A stretch of 64,000 nucleotides of DNA from Paenibacillus sp. Root52 (GTDB taxonomy: Bacteria; Bacillota; Bacilli; Paenibacillales; Paenibacillaceae). Position 1 is the stretch's first letter; every line of letters starts with the position of its first letter. The notes beneath the pieces were generated by a model, which made no database searches, was not told where the DNA came from, and saw nothing but the letters and a program-made list of their open reading frames with translations. Of this stretch, positions 16,850-27,353 are shown in pieces. The DNA lies in NCBI RefSeq assembly GCF_001426865.1, contig NZ_LMFO01000003.1, positions 723 to 64,722 of the forward strand. The letters are read 5' to 3'. Both the position numbers and the translations under genes were made by a program.

Positions 16850-17201
16850 ATACCTATTCCCCCTAACCAATAAGTGAGATTTATCACAAAAACCCCCTTT
16901 TTTTATTGTCGGTTTTTAACCTACATTATTTAAGAAGATGAGCGAATTAAAGTATTGGTACAAATCGAAATGCTATTGTATGATCAAGCCAATGATCTTT
17001 TATGTTCTATATCGATCTTCTGATTGTAAAAATATATTGTTATAAAATCAGGTGAATAAGTGATCCAAAAGTCCCGAATCCGGGTATCATTAATATAGTT
17101 ATCTTAAATTAATATAGATACATATTATATGAAAAGTTATTTTAGCCTTTGCCTGTTATTGCAAGAGATTTCTATCATGGGATTAGAGTGGGGGATATGG
17201 C
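16850..17201. other. Divergent intergenic region
   Basis: AT-rich 350 bases between the divergent beta-helix and chemoreceptor genes. Both promoters must be here. Only a short CCCG-AATC-CGGG hairpin (near 17073-17084) is visible; no gene or known RNA. Confidence 0.5.
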
Positions 17202-18122
17202 GTGTCTATAGTTGATGTGATGAAAAAAGATGTTGTGACGGATGAGTTGGTGATCAAAGCGATGGAGAAGAGTTTGGCGATTATTCGATTCGATATGAAA
17301 CGCAAGGTTACGTATGTGAATGATGTATTTGCCACAACGATGGGCTATCAAAAAGAAGAGATGTACGGCATGCAACATGAACAACTTTGCTTTGGAAGCT
17401 TTGTGAACAGTGTCGAATACGAAGCCTTCTGGAGTAGTATTTTCAGTGGAGTGAGCTTTCAGGATAAGGTAGAACGTAAGGATGCAAATGGCAACTCCGT
17501 GTGGCTTGAGGCTACGTATATGCCTGTTTATGATGAGAATAATCAGAAAATACTCGGTGTATCCAAAATAGCGACCAACATCACTAATCGCCAGAACAAT
17601 ATATCAACAGTAGTTCATGAATTGAAAACGATGTCACATGAGCTGAGCGAGCAGGCAGATGGGGGCATCGGACGTAGTCAGGAATTAATGTCCAGTATTT
17701 CATATATTTCGGAGGTATCCGCTCATAACCGCATGACATTGAGTCATTTGCAGGAACAGGCAGGATCGATTCAAGGGGTGGTACAGACCATCCGTGAAAT
17801 TGCATCACAGACACAGTTACTCGCCTTGAATGCAGCGATCGAGGCTGCACACGCGGGAGAGTATGGTAGAGGGTTCGATATTGTTGCCAAAGAAGTGAAG
17901 AAGCTATCGGGGATTGTAGAGAACTCAATTAATGAAATTCGTGATAGCGTTACTGGAATTACCAAAGAAATCGGAAATATTGCGGGCGGAACGCAGAAGG
18001 TTGAAGATTATGTGGAGCAGAGTAAAGAGCGGATTGAGATCGCTTTGAATGATTTCACGTCGATTGCTGCATCTGCTCAATTACTCGATGCCAAGGCGCA
18101 GCAAGTAACCAAAATCGTGTGA
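17202..18122 (+). CDS. Soluble PAS-domain methyl-accepting chemotaxis-type protein
   Basis: A 306-residue cytoplasmic signal transducer without membrane segments. A PAS domain fills about residues 15-130 (TYVNDVFATTMGYQKEEM, VWLEATYMPVYDENNQKILGVSKIATNIT). The chemoreceptor signalling domain follows, with the conserved tip IASQTQLLALNAAIEAAHAGEYGRGF, where Gln replaces the common Asn. It is short, with one N-terminal coiled arm and a truncated return arm, like energy or redox taxis sensors. PAS could bind heme, flavin or nothing; no ligand residue is evident. GTG start with GGGG eight bases upstream. Monocistronic. Confidence 0.87.
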   Translation: MSIVDVMKKDVVTDELVIKAMEKSLAIIRFDMKRKVTYVNDVFATTMGYQKEEMYGMQHEQLCFGSFVNSVEYEAFWSSIFSGVSFQDKVERKDANGNSVWLEATYMPVYDENNQKILGVSKIATNITNRQNNISTVVHELKTMSHELSEQADGGIGRSQELMSSISYISEVSAHNRMTLSHLQEQAGSIQGVVQTIREIASQTQLLALNAAIEAAHAGEYGRGFDIVAKEVKKLSGIVENSINEIRDSVTGITKEIGNIAGGTQKVEDYVEQSKERIEIALNDFTSIAASAQLLDAKAQQVTKIV

Positions 18123-18228
18123 TGAATCGCAAAGAAGTTTTCGATTGCAGATTCAATCATGCTATAACTGGCATGCGATTGAGTTACATAGGTTGATTTC
18201 ATAAATATATATGACTTGAATAATGGAT

Positions 18229-18256
18229 GCGGTTCCTTGAGGGGAGCCGTTTTTTG
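18229..18256 (+). terminator. Terminator after the chemoreceptor gene
   Basis: GCGGTTCC, loop TTGA, GGGGAGCCGT with one G-U pair, then six T. Confidence 0.85.
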
Positions 18257-18318
18257 CTGTGTATTATTAGTCGAGCGAGACGAGACAGTACACTTTTCTT
18301 TTTTTTCATCATCCTCAT

Positions 18319-18344
18319 CTTGATCTTGATCTTGATCTTGATCT
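18319..18344. repeat. Hexanucleotide tandem repeat (CTTGAT)n
   Basis: Four and a bit tandem copies of CTTGAT, preceded by a T-rich tract and CATCATCCTCAT. It lies in the 244 bases between the chemoreceptor terminator and the germination operon, where the operon promoter should be. Copy number change could shift promoter spacing. Confidence 0.85.
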
Positions 18345-18500
18345 TATATCTTGTCGTGATACATCCGTAAGCTTTGAAGTTATGCGACATTACTTCGCTA
18401 TAATTAGGTTTACAAAAACGGGAATGTTTGTGTGGAAACGGGGACACAATACTTTCGAATACCTGCAGCTTATCATGCAGAGAAATGTTGGGGTGAGTAT

Positions 18501-20213
18501 ATGTGGTCTACCATGGTTTCCTATGTGCCCGAATGGTCAGTATGGATGCAGGCCTTCTTGGTCATTATCATCCCCATTGGCATTACCCTGACTACACGGT
18601 GGATCAATGCTTCGATCAAGCGTGGTAGCTTCACTCGTTCCAATAAACCGTCAGTATCCCCAAAGGATATCTCACCGGCCGCCGCAGGAGTAGGGAGCGG
18701 AACGGAGACAGGGCACTATGCCAATATTAAAATAACCGGTAACTACCATACGGATCTAATTAGTATTAAGGAAACTTTCGGTAAAAATGCAGATGTGCAT
18801 CTTCGGGAGTTTACGATTAGAGGTACCAATACACGGGCTGCCGTTATGTTTACCGAAGGTCTGGTAGATGTGAATTTAATGGATGAATACCTTATTAAAT
18901 CATTAATGTTCGAAGGTGTGCCTGAGCAGACTCAGGGGGAGTTTGTGCAACAAAATAACGCTGACTTCCTGGCGACGTATTTGAAGGAGCAACTGCTTCC
19001 TGTAAGCCAAGTGCAGGAGACGTCATCACTTCAGGAACTATCTGTTGGTGTACTGCTAGGCAAAAATGCATTGTTGGTGGATGGACTACCTGGAGCAATG
19101 TTAATCGGAACGGCTAAGGGGAAAACGCGTGGTGTAGATGAGCCTTTATCCGAAGGTTTACTTCGCGGTCCACGTATCGGCTTTACAGAGGAGTTAAGCG
19201 ATAATACAGGGATTTTGCGTCGCCATGGCAGTAATCAGAGTTTATTTATTCAAAAATTTGAAGTAGGCACACGTGTCAAAAAAGATCTGGCGATTGCTTA
19301 TATTCAGGATATTGCTGATCCTAAGCTTGTAGCTGAAGTGCAGAAGCGAATTCAAGAGATGGATATGGATGATATGCTCGAATCGGGTTATGTGGAACAA
19401 CTTATTGAAGATAGTACGCTTAGTCCTTTTCAACAGATTCTGAATACAGAAAGACCTGACCGGGTGATGGGTGCTTTGCTTGAGGGTCGGGTAGCTATTT
19501 TGCTGGACGGCACACCCTTTGTACTCGTTGTACCTGTAACCTTTAGCATGCTGCTGCAATCGCCTGAGGATTATTACGAGCGCTGGATTCCGGGCACTTT
19601 TCTAAGAATGCTGCGTTTTATGTCCGCTATGCTAGCTTTGCTTGCTCCTGCTCTCTACATCTCTTTTATTTCATTCCATCCCGGGCTTATTCCAACCAAA
19701 CTGGTACTGACGATAATTGAGACACGAACAGGAGTGCCGTTCCCTTCCCTGATTGAAGTATTAATCATGGAACTCTCTATTGAGATTCTAAGGGAAGCTG
19801 GAATTCGTCTACCTAAACCGATTGGACCTGCGATGGGTATCGTAGGGGGTCTAATCATTGGTCAAGCTGCCGTACAGGCGGGAATTATAAGTCAGTTCCT
19901 CGTTATTGTCGTGGCGGTAACAGCGATATCTTCCTTTACGATTCCTGTGTACAGCGCAGGTTTAACATTACGAATTTTAAGGTTTGCGGCGATGTTTAGC
20001 GCAGCTGTACTTGGATTATTCGGAGTGGTTATGTTCTTTTTACTCGTGTGTACACATCTGTCACGGCTTTCAAGCTTCGGCGTACCTTATGTTGCGCCAG
20101 CGGTTCCGTATCACCTGGGTGAATGGAAGGATTTCTTCATCCGTGCTCCGCTCAATATGATGCGTAAACGTCCCATCATGACTAATCCAATAGATAAGGA
20201 TCGTAAAAAATAA
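18501..20213 (+). CDS. gerKA: Spore germination receptor subunit A (GerKA/GerAA family)
   Basis: Inner-spore-membrane subunit of a nutrient germinant receptor. About 570 residues: a soluble N-terminal domain (about 60-310) with the family stretch [18 protein letters not shown] and [11 protein letters not shown], then [20 protein letters not shown] and a C-terminal bundle of five or six membrane helices. A hydrophobic segment at about residues 16-36 ([18 protein letters not shown]) comes before the soluble domain, which is not typical. The ATG at 18501 is chosen because GGGGTG precedes it; an in-frame GTG at 18432 would add 23 residues. First gene of a gerA-B-C operon. Confidence 0.9.
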   Translation: MWSTMVSYVPEWSVWMQAFLVIIIPIGITLTTRWINASIKRGSFTRSNKPSVSPKDISPAAAGVGSGTETGHYANIKITGNYHTDLISIKETFGKNADVHLREFTIRGTNTRAAVMFTEGLVDVNLMDEYLIKSLMFEGVPEQTQGEFVQQNNADFLATYLKEQLLPVSQVQETSSLQELSVGVLLGKNALLVDGLPGAMLIGTAKGKTRGVDEPLSEGLLRGPRIGFTEELSDNTGILRRHGSNQSLFIQKFEVGTRVKKDLAIAYIQDIADPKLVAEVQKRIQEMDMDDMLESGYVEQLIEDSTLSPFQQILNTERPDRVMGALLEGRVAILLDGTPFVLVVPVTFSMLLQSPEDYYERWIPGTFLRMLRFMSAMLALLAPALYISFISFHPGLIPTKLVLTIIETRTGVPFPSLIEVLIMELSIEILREAGIRLPKPIGPAMGIVGGLIIGQAAVQAGIISQFLVIVVAVTAISSFTIPVYSAGLTLRILRFAAMFSAAVLGLFGVVMFFLLVCTHLSRLSSFGVPYVAPAVPYHLGEWKDFFIRAPLNMMRKRPIMTNPIDKDRKK

Positions 20214-20245
20214 GTTACTTTACAAAGGGCTGGAGGTGAAATGCA

Positions 20246-21352
20246 TTGAATGAAGATAGGCCTCTAGGCAAAATTACGACGACTCAGGCCGTTGTAATTA
20301 TCGTCAATTACATGCTGGGTGCTGGGATCTTGACGTTACCTCGAACGACGAGTAAAGCTGTTGGAACACCAGATGTCTGGATTTCCATTATTTTGGCTGG
20401 GTTGATCGTTACAGGCATTGGCATTATCCTGGTCACTTTGTGCCGCCGCTTTCCAGGGAAGACCGTCTTCCAGTTCACCCGCGAGATCACGGGGAGCTGG
20501 ATTGCTTACATATTAGGATGTGCCATGATTCTGTATTTCACGATTATTGCTGCATTCGAGATTAGAGTTATGGCGGACGTAACGGGAATGTATCTGCTTG
20601 AACGTACACCCACTTGGGCGATCGTAATGGTTTTTATGTGGATAGGTATCTATCTGATCTCTGGTGGACTTGTCGTTATTGTGCGTGTATTTGAAATTAT
20701 TTTGCCAATCACATTGCTAATATTTGTGATGGAAATTTTGCTTAGTAATCAGTTATTCGAGATTGGCAATCTTCGACCTGTACTTGGAGACGGAATTATG
20801 CCCGTTCTTAAAGGATTGAAACCCTCCTTATTATCATATACAGGTTACGAGGTGATGTTTGTCATAACTGCTTATATGCAAAATCCGAAAAAAAGCAATA
20901 AGGCGATGACATGGGGATTGATGACTTCCACCATCGTATATTTGATTACCGTTGTTATGGTTGTAGGTAGTCTGTCTCTGGATGGTATCAAAACGAGAAC
21001 ATGGCCTACACTGGATTTGGTGAGGAGCTTCGAGATTCAAGGACTAATATTTGAGCGTTTCGAATCCTTATTGCTTGTAATCTGGATAATGCAGATCTTC
21101 TCAACAACAGTCATTACCCATTACTGCGCTTCAGTTGGGATTCGTGATTTATTTCGTGTGAAGAAGATGCCAGTCATTGTGTATGCCCTGCTTCCATTCA
21201 TCTATATCACAGCTTTGATGCCCAAAAATGTGGATCAGACCTTTGCATTAGGGGATATGCTGGGCAATGCATCTGTATTTTTGTTTGCTATTTTACCTCT
21301 GGTGTTGCTGGTGTTAAGCCTAATTCGCAAAAAAGGAGGCAAACATGCATGA
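20246..21352 (+). CDS. gerKB: Spore germination receptor subunit B (GerKB/GerAB family)
   Basis: A 368-residue integral membrane protein with about ten helices, related to the amino acid-polyamine transporter superfamily. It opens with the family pattern GKITTTQAVVIIVNYMLGAGILTLPR. In GerA-type receptors the B subunit is thought to recognise the germinant. The start is TTG, eight bases after GGAGGT; the nearby ATG at 20241 is out of frame and stops at once. The stop overlaps the start of the C subunit gene by four bases, so the two are translationally coupled. Confidence 0.92.
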   Translation: MNEDRPLGKITTTQAVVIIVNYMLGAGILTLPRTTSKAVGTPDVWISIILAGLIVTGIGIILVTLCRRFPGKTVFQFTREITGSWIAYILGCAMILYFTIIAAFEIRVMADVTGMYLLERTPTWAIVMVFMWIGIYLISGGLVVIVRVFEIILPITLLIFVMEILLSNQLFEIGNLRPVLGDGIMPVLKGLKPSLLSYTGYEVMFVITAYMQNPKKSNKAMTWGLMTSTIVYLITVVMVVGSLSLDGIKTRTWPTLDLVRSFEIQGLIFERFESLLLVIWIMQIFSTTVITHYCASVGIRDLFRVKKMPVIVYALLPFIYITALMPKNVDQTFALGDMLGNASVFLFAILPLVLLVLSLIRKKGGKHA

Positions 21353-22551
21353 TGCGGTTTCGTATGCTTGTACGTACAATCACTAGTCTATGCATTCTGT
21401 TACTGATATCCGGTTGTTGGAGCAGTAGAGAGATTGAGGAGCTAAGTTTATATGTAGGGCTGGGTATTGACGTCGCCCAAGAGACAGAGTTTGAAAAGAG
21501 CGTTGCAAATCAAGGAGGAGATTATGCGAAGCAGAAAGTGTTAACTGCAACGGTTCAGATCGCCCCAGGGTATGCGAGTGGTCAAAATAGTGGACAATCG
21601 GGATCTCCATCTGCGGGTAAAACTTCTTATTCCAATGAACAGCTAACAGGGGATTCTATGTTACAGATCTTTCGTCAGTTTGCATTAAGACGAGATCGTC
21701 CACTCATCGGACATCATCTGAAGGTCATCGTAATATCGAAGGATATTGCCAAAACGTATGGTTTGGATCAACTGCTTGATTTTGTACTGCGAGATAACGA
21801 TATTCGCCCAAACTGCCTGGTATTGATCAGCCATCGACGTGCAATTGATGTGCTCACTTCAGATGATCCGACGCGAATTCCAGCTTTTTACCTCACAGGG
21901 ATCAGTAACAATGCGTACTTATCCAATAAAATTATGGAACCTGTTCCGTTAACTAAATTAGATGCACAGATGCAATCTGGCTCTAGTTTTTTGCTACAGA
22001 ATGTACTTAGTTTTAAAGGCGAGGACAAATTCTCTGGGGCTAGCATTTTTAAAGGAGAAACCACTAAATTCATTGGTGAACTGAATCAAACCGATCTAGA
22101 GGGGTTAGCATGGCTTATGGATAAAGAACGAGGAGGTGTTATTAAAACATATAATAAACAAGGATTTACTGTGTTATATGAAATCAAGAAGAAAAAAACC
22201 AAAATCACACCTAAAGTGGTGGGTAACGATATTTCATTTGACGTGAAGGCGGAATCTGAAGGTTGGCTGATGGAGGATTGGCGTGCACCCGAAGAAGAAG
22301 AGAAGGGAGCCTACCTCAGAGAATTAGAAAAGAATTTTACGGATATGGCGGAACAGCAAATTGATCAAGTGCTCCATAAACTTCAACATACCTACAAAGT
22401 AGACGTTGCCGATTTTCGGGATAGCTTACGGATTAAATATCCGAAAGTGTGGAAAAAGGTCAAGGATGACTGGGATGAAGTCTTCAGCACCGTGCCGATT
22501 ACGTATAAGGTAAAGATCAATATTACGAGTCCAGGTTCTTCAACAGAGTAG
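21349..22551 (+). CDS. gerKC: Spore germination receptor subunit C (GerKC/GerAC family lipoprotein)
   Basis: A 400-residue lipoprotein. The signal peptide ends in lipobox LISGC (about residues 18-22), followed by WSSREIEELSLYVGLGID, the standard beginning of Ger(x)C proteins. It depends on Lgt for germination in Bacillus. The gene overlaps gerKB by ATGA. Two adjacent ATG codons (21349, 21352) follow AAAGGAGG. The order A-B-C is that of gerA, while Bacillus gerK is A-C-B; the substrate cannot be told from sequence. Confidence 0.92.
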   Translation: MMRFRMLVRTITSLCILLLISGCWSSREIEELSLYVGLGIDVAQETEFEKSVANQGGDYAKQKVLTATVQIAPGYASGQNSGQSGSPSAGKTSYSNEQLTGDSMLQIFRQFALRRDRPLIGHHLKVIVISKDIAKTYGLDQLLDFVLRDNDIRPNCLVLISHRRAIDVLTSDDPTRIPAFYLTGISNNAYLSNKIMEPVPLTKLDAQMQSGSSFLLQNVLSFKGEDKFSGASIFKGETTKFIGELNQTDLEGLAWLMDKERGGVIKTYNKQGFTVLYEIKKKKTKITPKVVGNDISFDVKAESEGWLMEDWRAPEEEEKGAYLRELEKNFTDMAEQQIDQVLHKLQHTYKVDVADFRDSLRIKYPKVWKKVKDDWDEVFSTVPITYKVKINITSPGSSTE

Positions 22552-22558
22552 TCATACG

Positions 22559-22598
22559 AAAAGCCCTTTCGTTCCTTATAAGGAGGCGAGAGGGCTTA
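22559..22598. terminator. Bidirectional terminator between convergent operons
   Basis: AAAAGCCCTTTCG pairs with CGAGAGGGCTT around an inner CCTTATAAGG hairpin; A-rich on the left and T-rich on the right. It lies between the ger operon and the minus-strand ABC permease gene. Confidence 0.7.
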
Positions 22599-22629
22599 TT
22601 CTGTTTCTATTCTGTTTCTTTACCTTTTC

Positions 22630-25032
22630 TTATTCAATAACCAGATTGCGCGGAGAGGAATGACGAATAACTCGTGAAGACACCCATGAACCATATGCTG
22701 CCGCAAGTATGGTAAGGCAGGCGAATAATAGGATTCCAGCCCAGTTCAAAATAAGGGGAAGCTCTACGATCCCGTATCCAGAAAGGACGAGCTCTAGAAG
22801 AACAGGTAGTACATATATGCCTATGACAATGCCCAATAAGGCGCCGATGGAGGACAAGATTACAATGCCCATGGCAATCGACAATCGAATTTGGCTTGAT
22901 GTTAAACCAATGGATTTATATATGCCATACGTTCTGCTTTCCTTTCGAATGCTGATCCTGCAGGTGCTAAAGATAATGATAAATGTAACCAGAATAAACA
23001 GTAGCCCGATTAGTGTCATCGGATAGACCAGAATGTCTGCTGCTTCAGCATATACGGAATCAAGCAGCGTTTTCTGGGTAACAACAGAAGTAGAATCCTT
23101 GAATTGCTCATTCAATGCATGGACAACAGGTTCTACTTGAACCGGATCATTCACATTGATAAAAACCACATCCACATCCTTGTAACTGGAATTCACGCTA
23201 TGCATCGCATCCATGGTGATTCGTCCGGAGACGGACATGTTGGCAATCGCTTGATAGACACCCGTGATCACGAAAGTACGCTTTTGTCCTTCAATGTAGA
23301 TATCAATGAGATCACCGAGATCCTTATGATACGTTTTGGCTATATTTACACCGATCGAAATTTCATTCTCCAACCGAGGATTAGATCCTCTTAGATTCTC
23401 AAACCCAAGCTGATCATAGCTCCCATCCAGCACACTTAGAAACAGACTCGTGGATTGACTCTGCGGATTGATCGAAGTGTGAGGGCGGATGACCCCGGAC
23501 GTATTCCCTTGCCAGCCTACATTCTGGATGCGGGTATCTTGTTCTAATATTTGCTCTAGCTTATCTAGGGAAAAATGACTCTTATTCACCACTACGGCTG
23601 CGATGTTGGCATTATCATACCCCCATTTAGCGGCTGTCTGGTATATTCCACTGACACTCGTCACAACGACATAACCAAGAACGAGTACAGCTGATGCCAT
23701 CATCGTGAGTAGTAGTATAAGAGCAGAGCTACGGATGTTCTTCATCAGATTGCGAAAGCCAATGACGACAGAAACCGGATATCGTGAGAACCCAATCGCA
23801 CGGAAGAACGGTGTATTCATCCGTTGAGCAATGCGAATATGGTCAGCTTCGGACATCCCATAACGAATGGCCTGCACAGGTTCAATATGTCGTGCTTTGT
23901 TGGCATAGAGCATAACGAACAAGATGACCATAGCGAAGAGAAATGCACCCACAAGCAAGGCTGCACCAATTCCCTGCATTGGAATATCGCCACCACCAGC
24001 GCTGAGTGAGGACACTGAGATGCTCATTAACGGTTTGGATATCCACACACTTAGCATAAGCCCAGGAAGAATGGCGACTAGAGATAATATGGCGTATTGT
24101 ATGACATACGTGCCAATCATCTTATGGGAAGTCAATCCTAGCGATTTGAGGATCCCGATCGTTTTATAGTTAGCCAAGATGGCATCGGAGATTGTGAACC
24201 CAATCGTAACGAGAGCGATAACTAGCATAACTACGCCGAGGAAGATCATAATGAACCCGATAATCTGATTAATAATCAGATAGAAGGAGGATATACTCTC
24301 AAACTCCATCTTGGTCTCCAGAAAAGGGACATTATGCTCAAGGTTATACTTCTCCCAATAACGTGAATTCGTGCTGTAATCGTCAAAATGAATGCCGAAC
24401 ATGTAATTGTCATTTCCTGCGAGTGCCTGAACATCCTGTTGATAATCCGTTGGATTCATCCAGACCCGTGCAGTGTTGGTGAATGGGGCACCGTAAGGAA
24501 CATCTACAACAATATCGGAAACCGTCAGATTGAGGTTAGTGGAACCGGCTCTGAAGCTTATCGTATCGCCAATTACGATATGGTATGAGTTCGCCATGGA
24601 GGTAGGGATCCAGACCGAACCTTGTCCAGGCAAAGTTGGTTGCAATCCGCTGGCAAAAATGAGTTTATCCACATCCCATGGGGGAGCAGGCGTATCTATC
24701 ATGTATAGATAGAGATTCGGAATATCCAAGCCGTCAAACGTAATTCCTGACAGTGTCCGGTACTGTAGTAACGGAGAGACATCAACATGTTCTTGTTCCT
24801 GCCACCAATCATATACAGCCAGAGGATCATTCAGGTCTTTCTCAAAGGAGAGAATCTGATGAGAGCCATGGGCACGATCATGCATTTCTTTAAATAAATT
24901 GCCGGTATTCGCTAGAATAATGACGGCTGTTGCTACAAGTAGTGTGGATAAGAGAATGAGGAGCGTGCTAAATCCATTTTGCGTTTTGTTTTTCCGGAGG
25001 TAAGAAAGGCTTAATCGCCACATGATTGCCAT
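22630..25032 (-). CDS. ABC transporter permease with two FtsX/MacB domains
   Basis: An 800-residue permease. A helix near the N terminus (about 20-42), a large extracytoplasmic domain (about 45-245), three helices ending in IEPVQAIRYG (about 255-385), then the same arrangement again: helix at about 430-455, extracytoplasmic domain, three helices and SSPRNLVIE. This ten-helix double-FtsX build is used by MacB-like and lipoprotein- or peptide-extruding mechanotransmission systems. The ATG at 25032 follows AGGAAGGA and sits four bases after the ATPase stop; a TTG at 25056 inside the ATPase gene is the alternative. Probable export or dislodging of an antimicrobial or envelope component. Confidence 0.88.
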   Translation of the reverse strand: MAIMWRLSLSYLRKNKTQNGFSTLLILLSTLLVATAVIILANTGNLFKEMHDRAHGSHQILSFEKDLNDPLAVYDWWQEQEHVDVSPLLQYRTLSGITFDGLDIPNLYLYMIDTPAPPWDVDKLIFASGLQPTLPGQGSVWIPTSMANSYHIVIGDTISFRAGSTNLNLTVSDIVVDVPYGAPFTNTARVWMNPTDYQQDVQALAGNDNYMFGIHFDDYSTNSRYWEKYNLEHNVPFLETKMEFESISSFYLIINQIIGFIMIFLGVVMLVIALVTIGFTISDAILANYKTIGILKSLGLTSHKMIGTYVIQYAILSLVAILPGLMLSVWISKPLMSISVSSLSAGGGDIPMQGIGAALLVGAFLFAMVILFVMLYANKARHIEPVQAIRYGMSEADHIRIAQRMNTPFFRAIGFSRYPVSVVIGFRNLMKNIRSSALILLLTMMASAVLVLGYVVVTSVSGIYQTAAKWGYDNANIAAVVVNKSHFSLDKLEQILEQDTRIQNVGWQGNTSGVIRPHTSINPQSQSTSLFLSVLDGSYDQLGFENLRGSNPRLENEISIGVNIAKTYHKDLGDLIDIYIEGQKRTFVITGVYQAIANMSVSGRITMDAMHSVNSSYKDVDVVFINVNDPVQVEPVVHALNEQFKDSTSVVTQKTLLDSVYAEAADILVYPMTLIGLLFILVTFIIIFSTCRISIRKESRTYGIYKSIGLTSSQIRLSIAMGIVILSSIGALLGIVIGIYVLPVLLELVLSGYGIVELPLILNWAGILLFACLTILAAAYGSWVSSRVIRHSSPRNLVIE

Positions 25033-25036
25033 AGCC

Positions 25037-25795
25037 CTATTCCTTCCTCGAAACAAAATTGAAGATCATCGATTCACGATCGTGGATCTGCTCTTCGTCA
25101 TATTTGCTGAACTCAAGAATACCTGCTACCTTACCATCTCGGATGAAAATAAGGCGGTCTGCACGACATGCAGCCTTGATATCATGAGTAACCATAACGA
25201 CCGATTGTCCCTTGCGGTTGATATCGGTCAAGATATCTAGGACAGCCTGGCCGTGCTCATAGTTCAGACTACCCGTGGGTTCATCAGCAAATAACATATC
25301 AGGTGAGTTAATTAGTGCACGTGCAATGGCAGCTCGTTGTTGTTGTCCACCTGACGTTTCAGAGGGAAGGCGATGATGCTGTTCATTGATATCCATGGCT
25401 GTCATCAATTGACTTGCTCTCGCGGCGACCTCACTCCTCTTGGAACCGGCGATATAGCCGGGTAATGCGATATTTTGTTGGATCGAGAGGTCTGGGACAA
25501 GGTTGATACTTTGATAGATATAACCGATTCGGCGGGTGCGGAATTCAGACATTTCCCGTTCGGTATAAGCGTCAATGCGTTGATCCCGGAAATACACTTC
25601 ACCTGCTGTTACCTGATCCAATCCGCTTAGCAGGTACAACAGGGTAGACTTGCCTGAGCCCGAGTTGCCCATGATTACGGTGAAATCGCCTTCGTATATA
25701 TCCAGATCAACATTACGTATAGCATGATACTGCTCACTACCCGTATTGTAGGTTTTGCATAAGTTTTGAGCACGTATAATGGCTGTCTTGACCAA
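25037..25795 (-). CDS. ABC transporter ATPase (LolD/MacB type)
   Basis: A 252-residue nucleotide-binding subunit. Walker [11 protein letters not shown]-loop [12 protein letters not shown], signature [10 protein letters not shown], Walker [13 protein letters not shown] and H-loop VTHD are all intact, so it should hydrolyse ATP. It powers the adjacent double-FtsX permease. I prefer the TTG at 25795, eight bases after GGGAG, over the GTG at 25804, which lies only two bases from it. A 96-base gap separates it from the histidine kinase upstream, room for a promoter controlled by the neighbouring response regulator. Confidence 0.92.
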   Translation of the reverse strand: MVKTAIIRAQNLCKTYNTGSEQYHAIRNVDLDIYEGDFTVIMGNSGSGKSTLLYLLSGLDQVTAGEVYFRDQRIDAYTEREMSEFRTRRIGYIYQSINLVPDLSIQQNIALPGYIAGSKRSEVAARASQLMTAMDINEQHHRLPSETSGGQQQRAAIARALINSPDMLFADEPTGSLNYEHGQAVLDILTDINRKGQSVVMVTHDIKAACRADRLIFIRDGKVAGILEFSKYDEEQIHDRESMIFNFVSRKE

Positions 25796-25891
25796 GAAGA
25801 TCACTCCCTATGATTCATTTTAATTAGTTTAAGGGAGACACATTGAGGAAGTCTTATCTAATTATGAATAAAGTATTACATGGTCAGCTAG

Positions 25892-27334
25892 TTAACATAT
25901 GGGCAGATGAATTTGAAAAATCGTACCTTGTCCTTCTTTGCTCGAAAAAGTGATCTGACCTCCGTGTGCTTCAACAATACTTTTGCAAATGGATAGACCA
26001 AGACCTGTTCCCTCCTGTACATACGAGTTAGAAGGAGAAGCTGCGCCCTTAAAATATCGTTCGAATATAAAAGGCATATCCTGAGCCTGAATACCTTGCC
26101 CCGTATCTGCAATAGTCAGTTTAAATTGTCCAGCATTTAGCTCGGTCACAATCCGAATCGTATCTCCGGGAACGGTATGTTTAAGGGCATTGAATACGAT
26201 GTTGGATAGAACCTGCTCCATTCTCGTTGAATCAATCTGCATAAGTACATTAGGGATCGATGCCGGTTCTTCATAATTCAGACCTCTCATCTCCACCATG
26301 TGTGCAATGGGCTGTAACATATGTTGAAAGGTGGCAAGGCTGTACACTTCGCGAGGTTCGACAGAGATCTGACCTAGCTCCTGCAAAGCGTGAACGAGCA
26401 GATCCTCAACCAATCTAGCCGTTTTATCCGTATGGGTTCGCATGACCTCCATATACTCCATCAACGTTTGTTCATCGGTACATAAGCCTTCCAGAATAGC
26501 CTCTATGTATGCTTTAACGGTTGTAATGGGTGTTTTGAGATCGTGCGATATATTCGTGATTAGTTCTTTCTGTGCTCGTTCCTGACGTATACGCTCTGCA
26601 TTCAGATGCATGATCTCCGCGCGCATCAGATCAAGCATAGCGTATAATTCGCCCATTTCATCTACTCGGGAGTATTGAATAGGCTGATCGTACTTCCCTT
26701 TGAGAATGGACTCGGCGTGTTCTTTCAACTGGCTGATCGGAGAGAGTAGGTGCTTCTTGACCTTTCGTTTCATAGCGATCAGACAAGCGCCTAGCATAAG
26801 GGAGACGCCGGCTAACGTGATCATGACCCAGAAGGCAGAGGTGAGCGGCTGCTCAACAACAACCATAGATAGGGGAACTGTAAAAATGGCATTGCCAATC
26901 TGCCTTCCATTAGTTCCATCGATAACAGGAAAGGCAATATTGAGCGACTGCTTATCATCCGTAACCTGTGCCGCCTGATTCAGATCATAATGCAGTACAG
27001 ATTGCAGATTCAGCTGCGTGCCCTCCAAGGAAGGGGTAGAAGATATGACCACGACGCCATCTAATCCAACATAGGTCAGCTCAACCCCGTTCTCTTGCAC
27101 GATAGATCGCAATTGATCCCGAGTTGTCGGATCCGTTAACTGCTGCTGTTTTTGTTCAAGTTCAAGAAGAAGTGGATTAACTGCAAGCCGCACCTGATTA
27201 ATGGATAGATTGGAGTTGTTATTTTGTCTGTCCATAAGCAGATTCACGAAAAGCAATAGACTGCATGTAATCAATATCATTAGCAGAATGAAGGTTATAC
27301 GCAGCCAACGTTTAGACCACATATGCAGTGACAT
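25892..27334 (-). CDS. Membrane sensor histidine kinase
   Basis: A 480-residue kinase: a first helix (about 13-33), an extracytoplasmic domain of roughly 130 residues, a second helix (about 165-185), HAMP linker, phosphoacceptor site NISHDLKTPITTVKAY, and an HATPase domain with N box (NIVFNALKHT), G1 (DTGQGI), F box and G2 (GTGLGLSI). The large sensing domain means it can detect an external signal by itself, unlike the BceS type with almost no sensing domain. AAGGGAGG places the ATG at 27334, 19 bases after the response regulator stop. Cognate partner of that regulator. Confidence 0.92.
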   Translation of the reverse strand: MSLHMWSKRWLRITFILLMILITCSLLLFVNLLMDRQNNNSNLSINQVRLAVNPLLLELEQKQQQLTDPTTRDQLRSIVQENGVELTYVGLDGVVVISSTPSLEGTQLNLQSVLHYDLNQAAQVTDDKQSLNIAFPVIDGTNGRQIGNAIFTVPLSMVVVEQPLTSAFWVMITLAGVSLMLGACLIAMKRKVKKHLLSPISQLKEHAESILKGKYDQPIQYSRVDEMGELYAMLDLMRAEIMHLNAERIRQERAQKELITNISHDLKTPITTVKAYIEAILEGLCTDEQTLMEYMEVMRTHTDKTARLVEDLLVHALQELGQISVEPREVYSLATFQHMLQPIAHMVEMRGLNYEEPASIPNVLMQIDSTRMEQVLSNIVFNALKHTVPGDTIRIVTELNAGQFKLTIADTGQGIQAQDMPFIFERYFKGAASPSNSYVQEGTGLGLSICKSIVEAHGGQITFSSKEGQGTIFQIHLPIC

Positions 27335-27353
27335 GTCATTGCCTCCCTTTGGC

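Noticed and set aside
18319-18344. Possible CRISPR-like repeat
   Set aside because: The unit is six bases in direct tandem without spacers, so it is a microsatellite.
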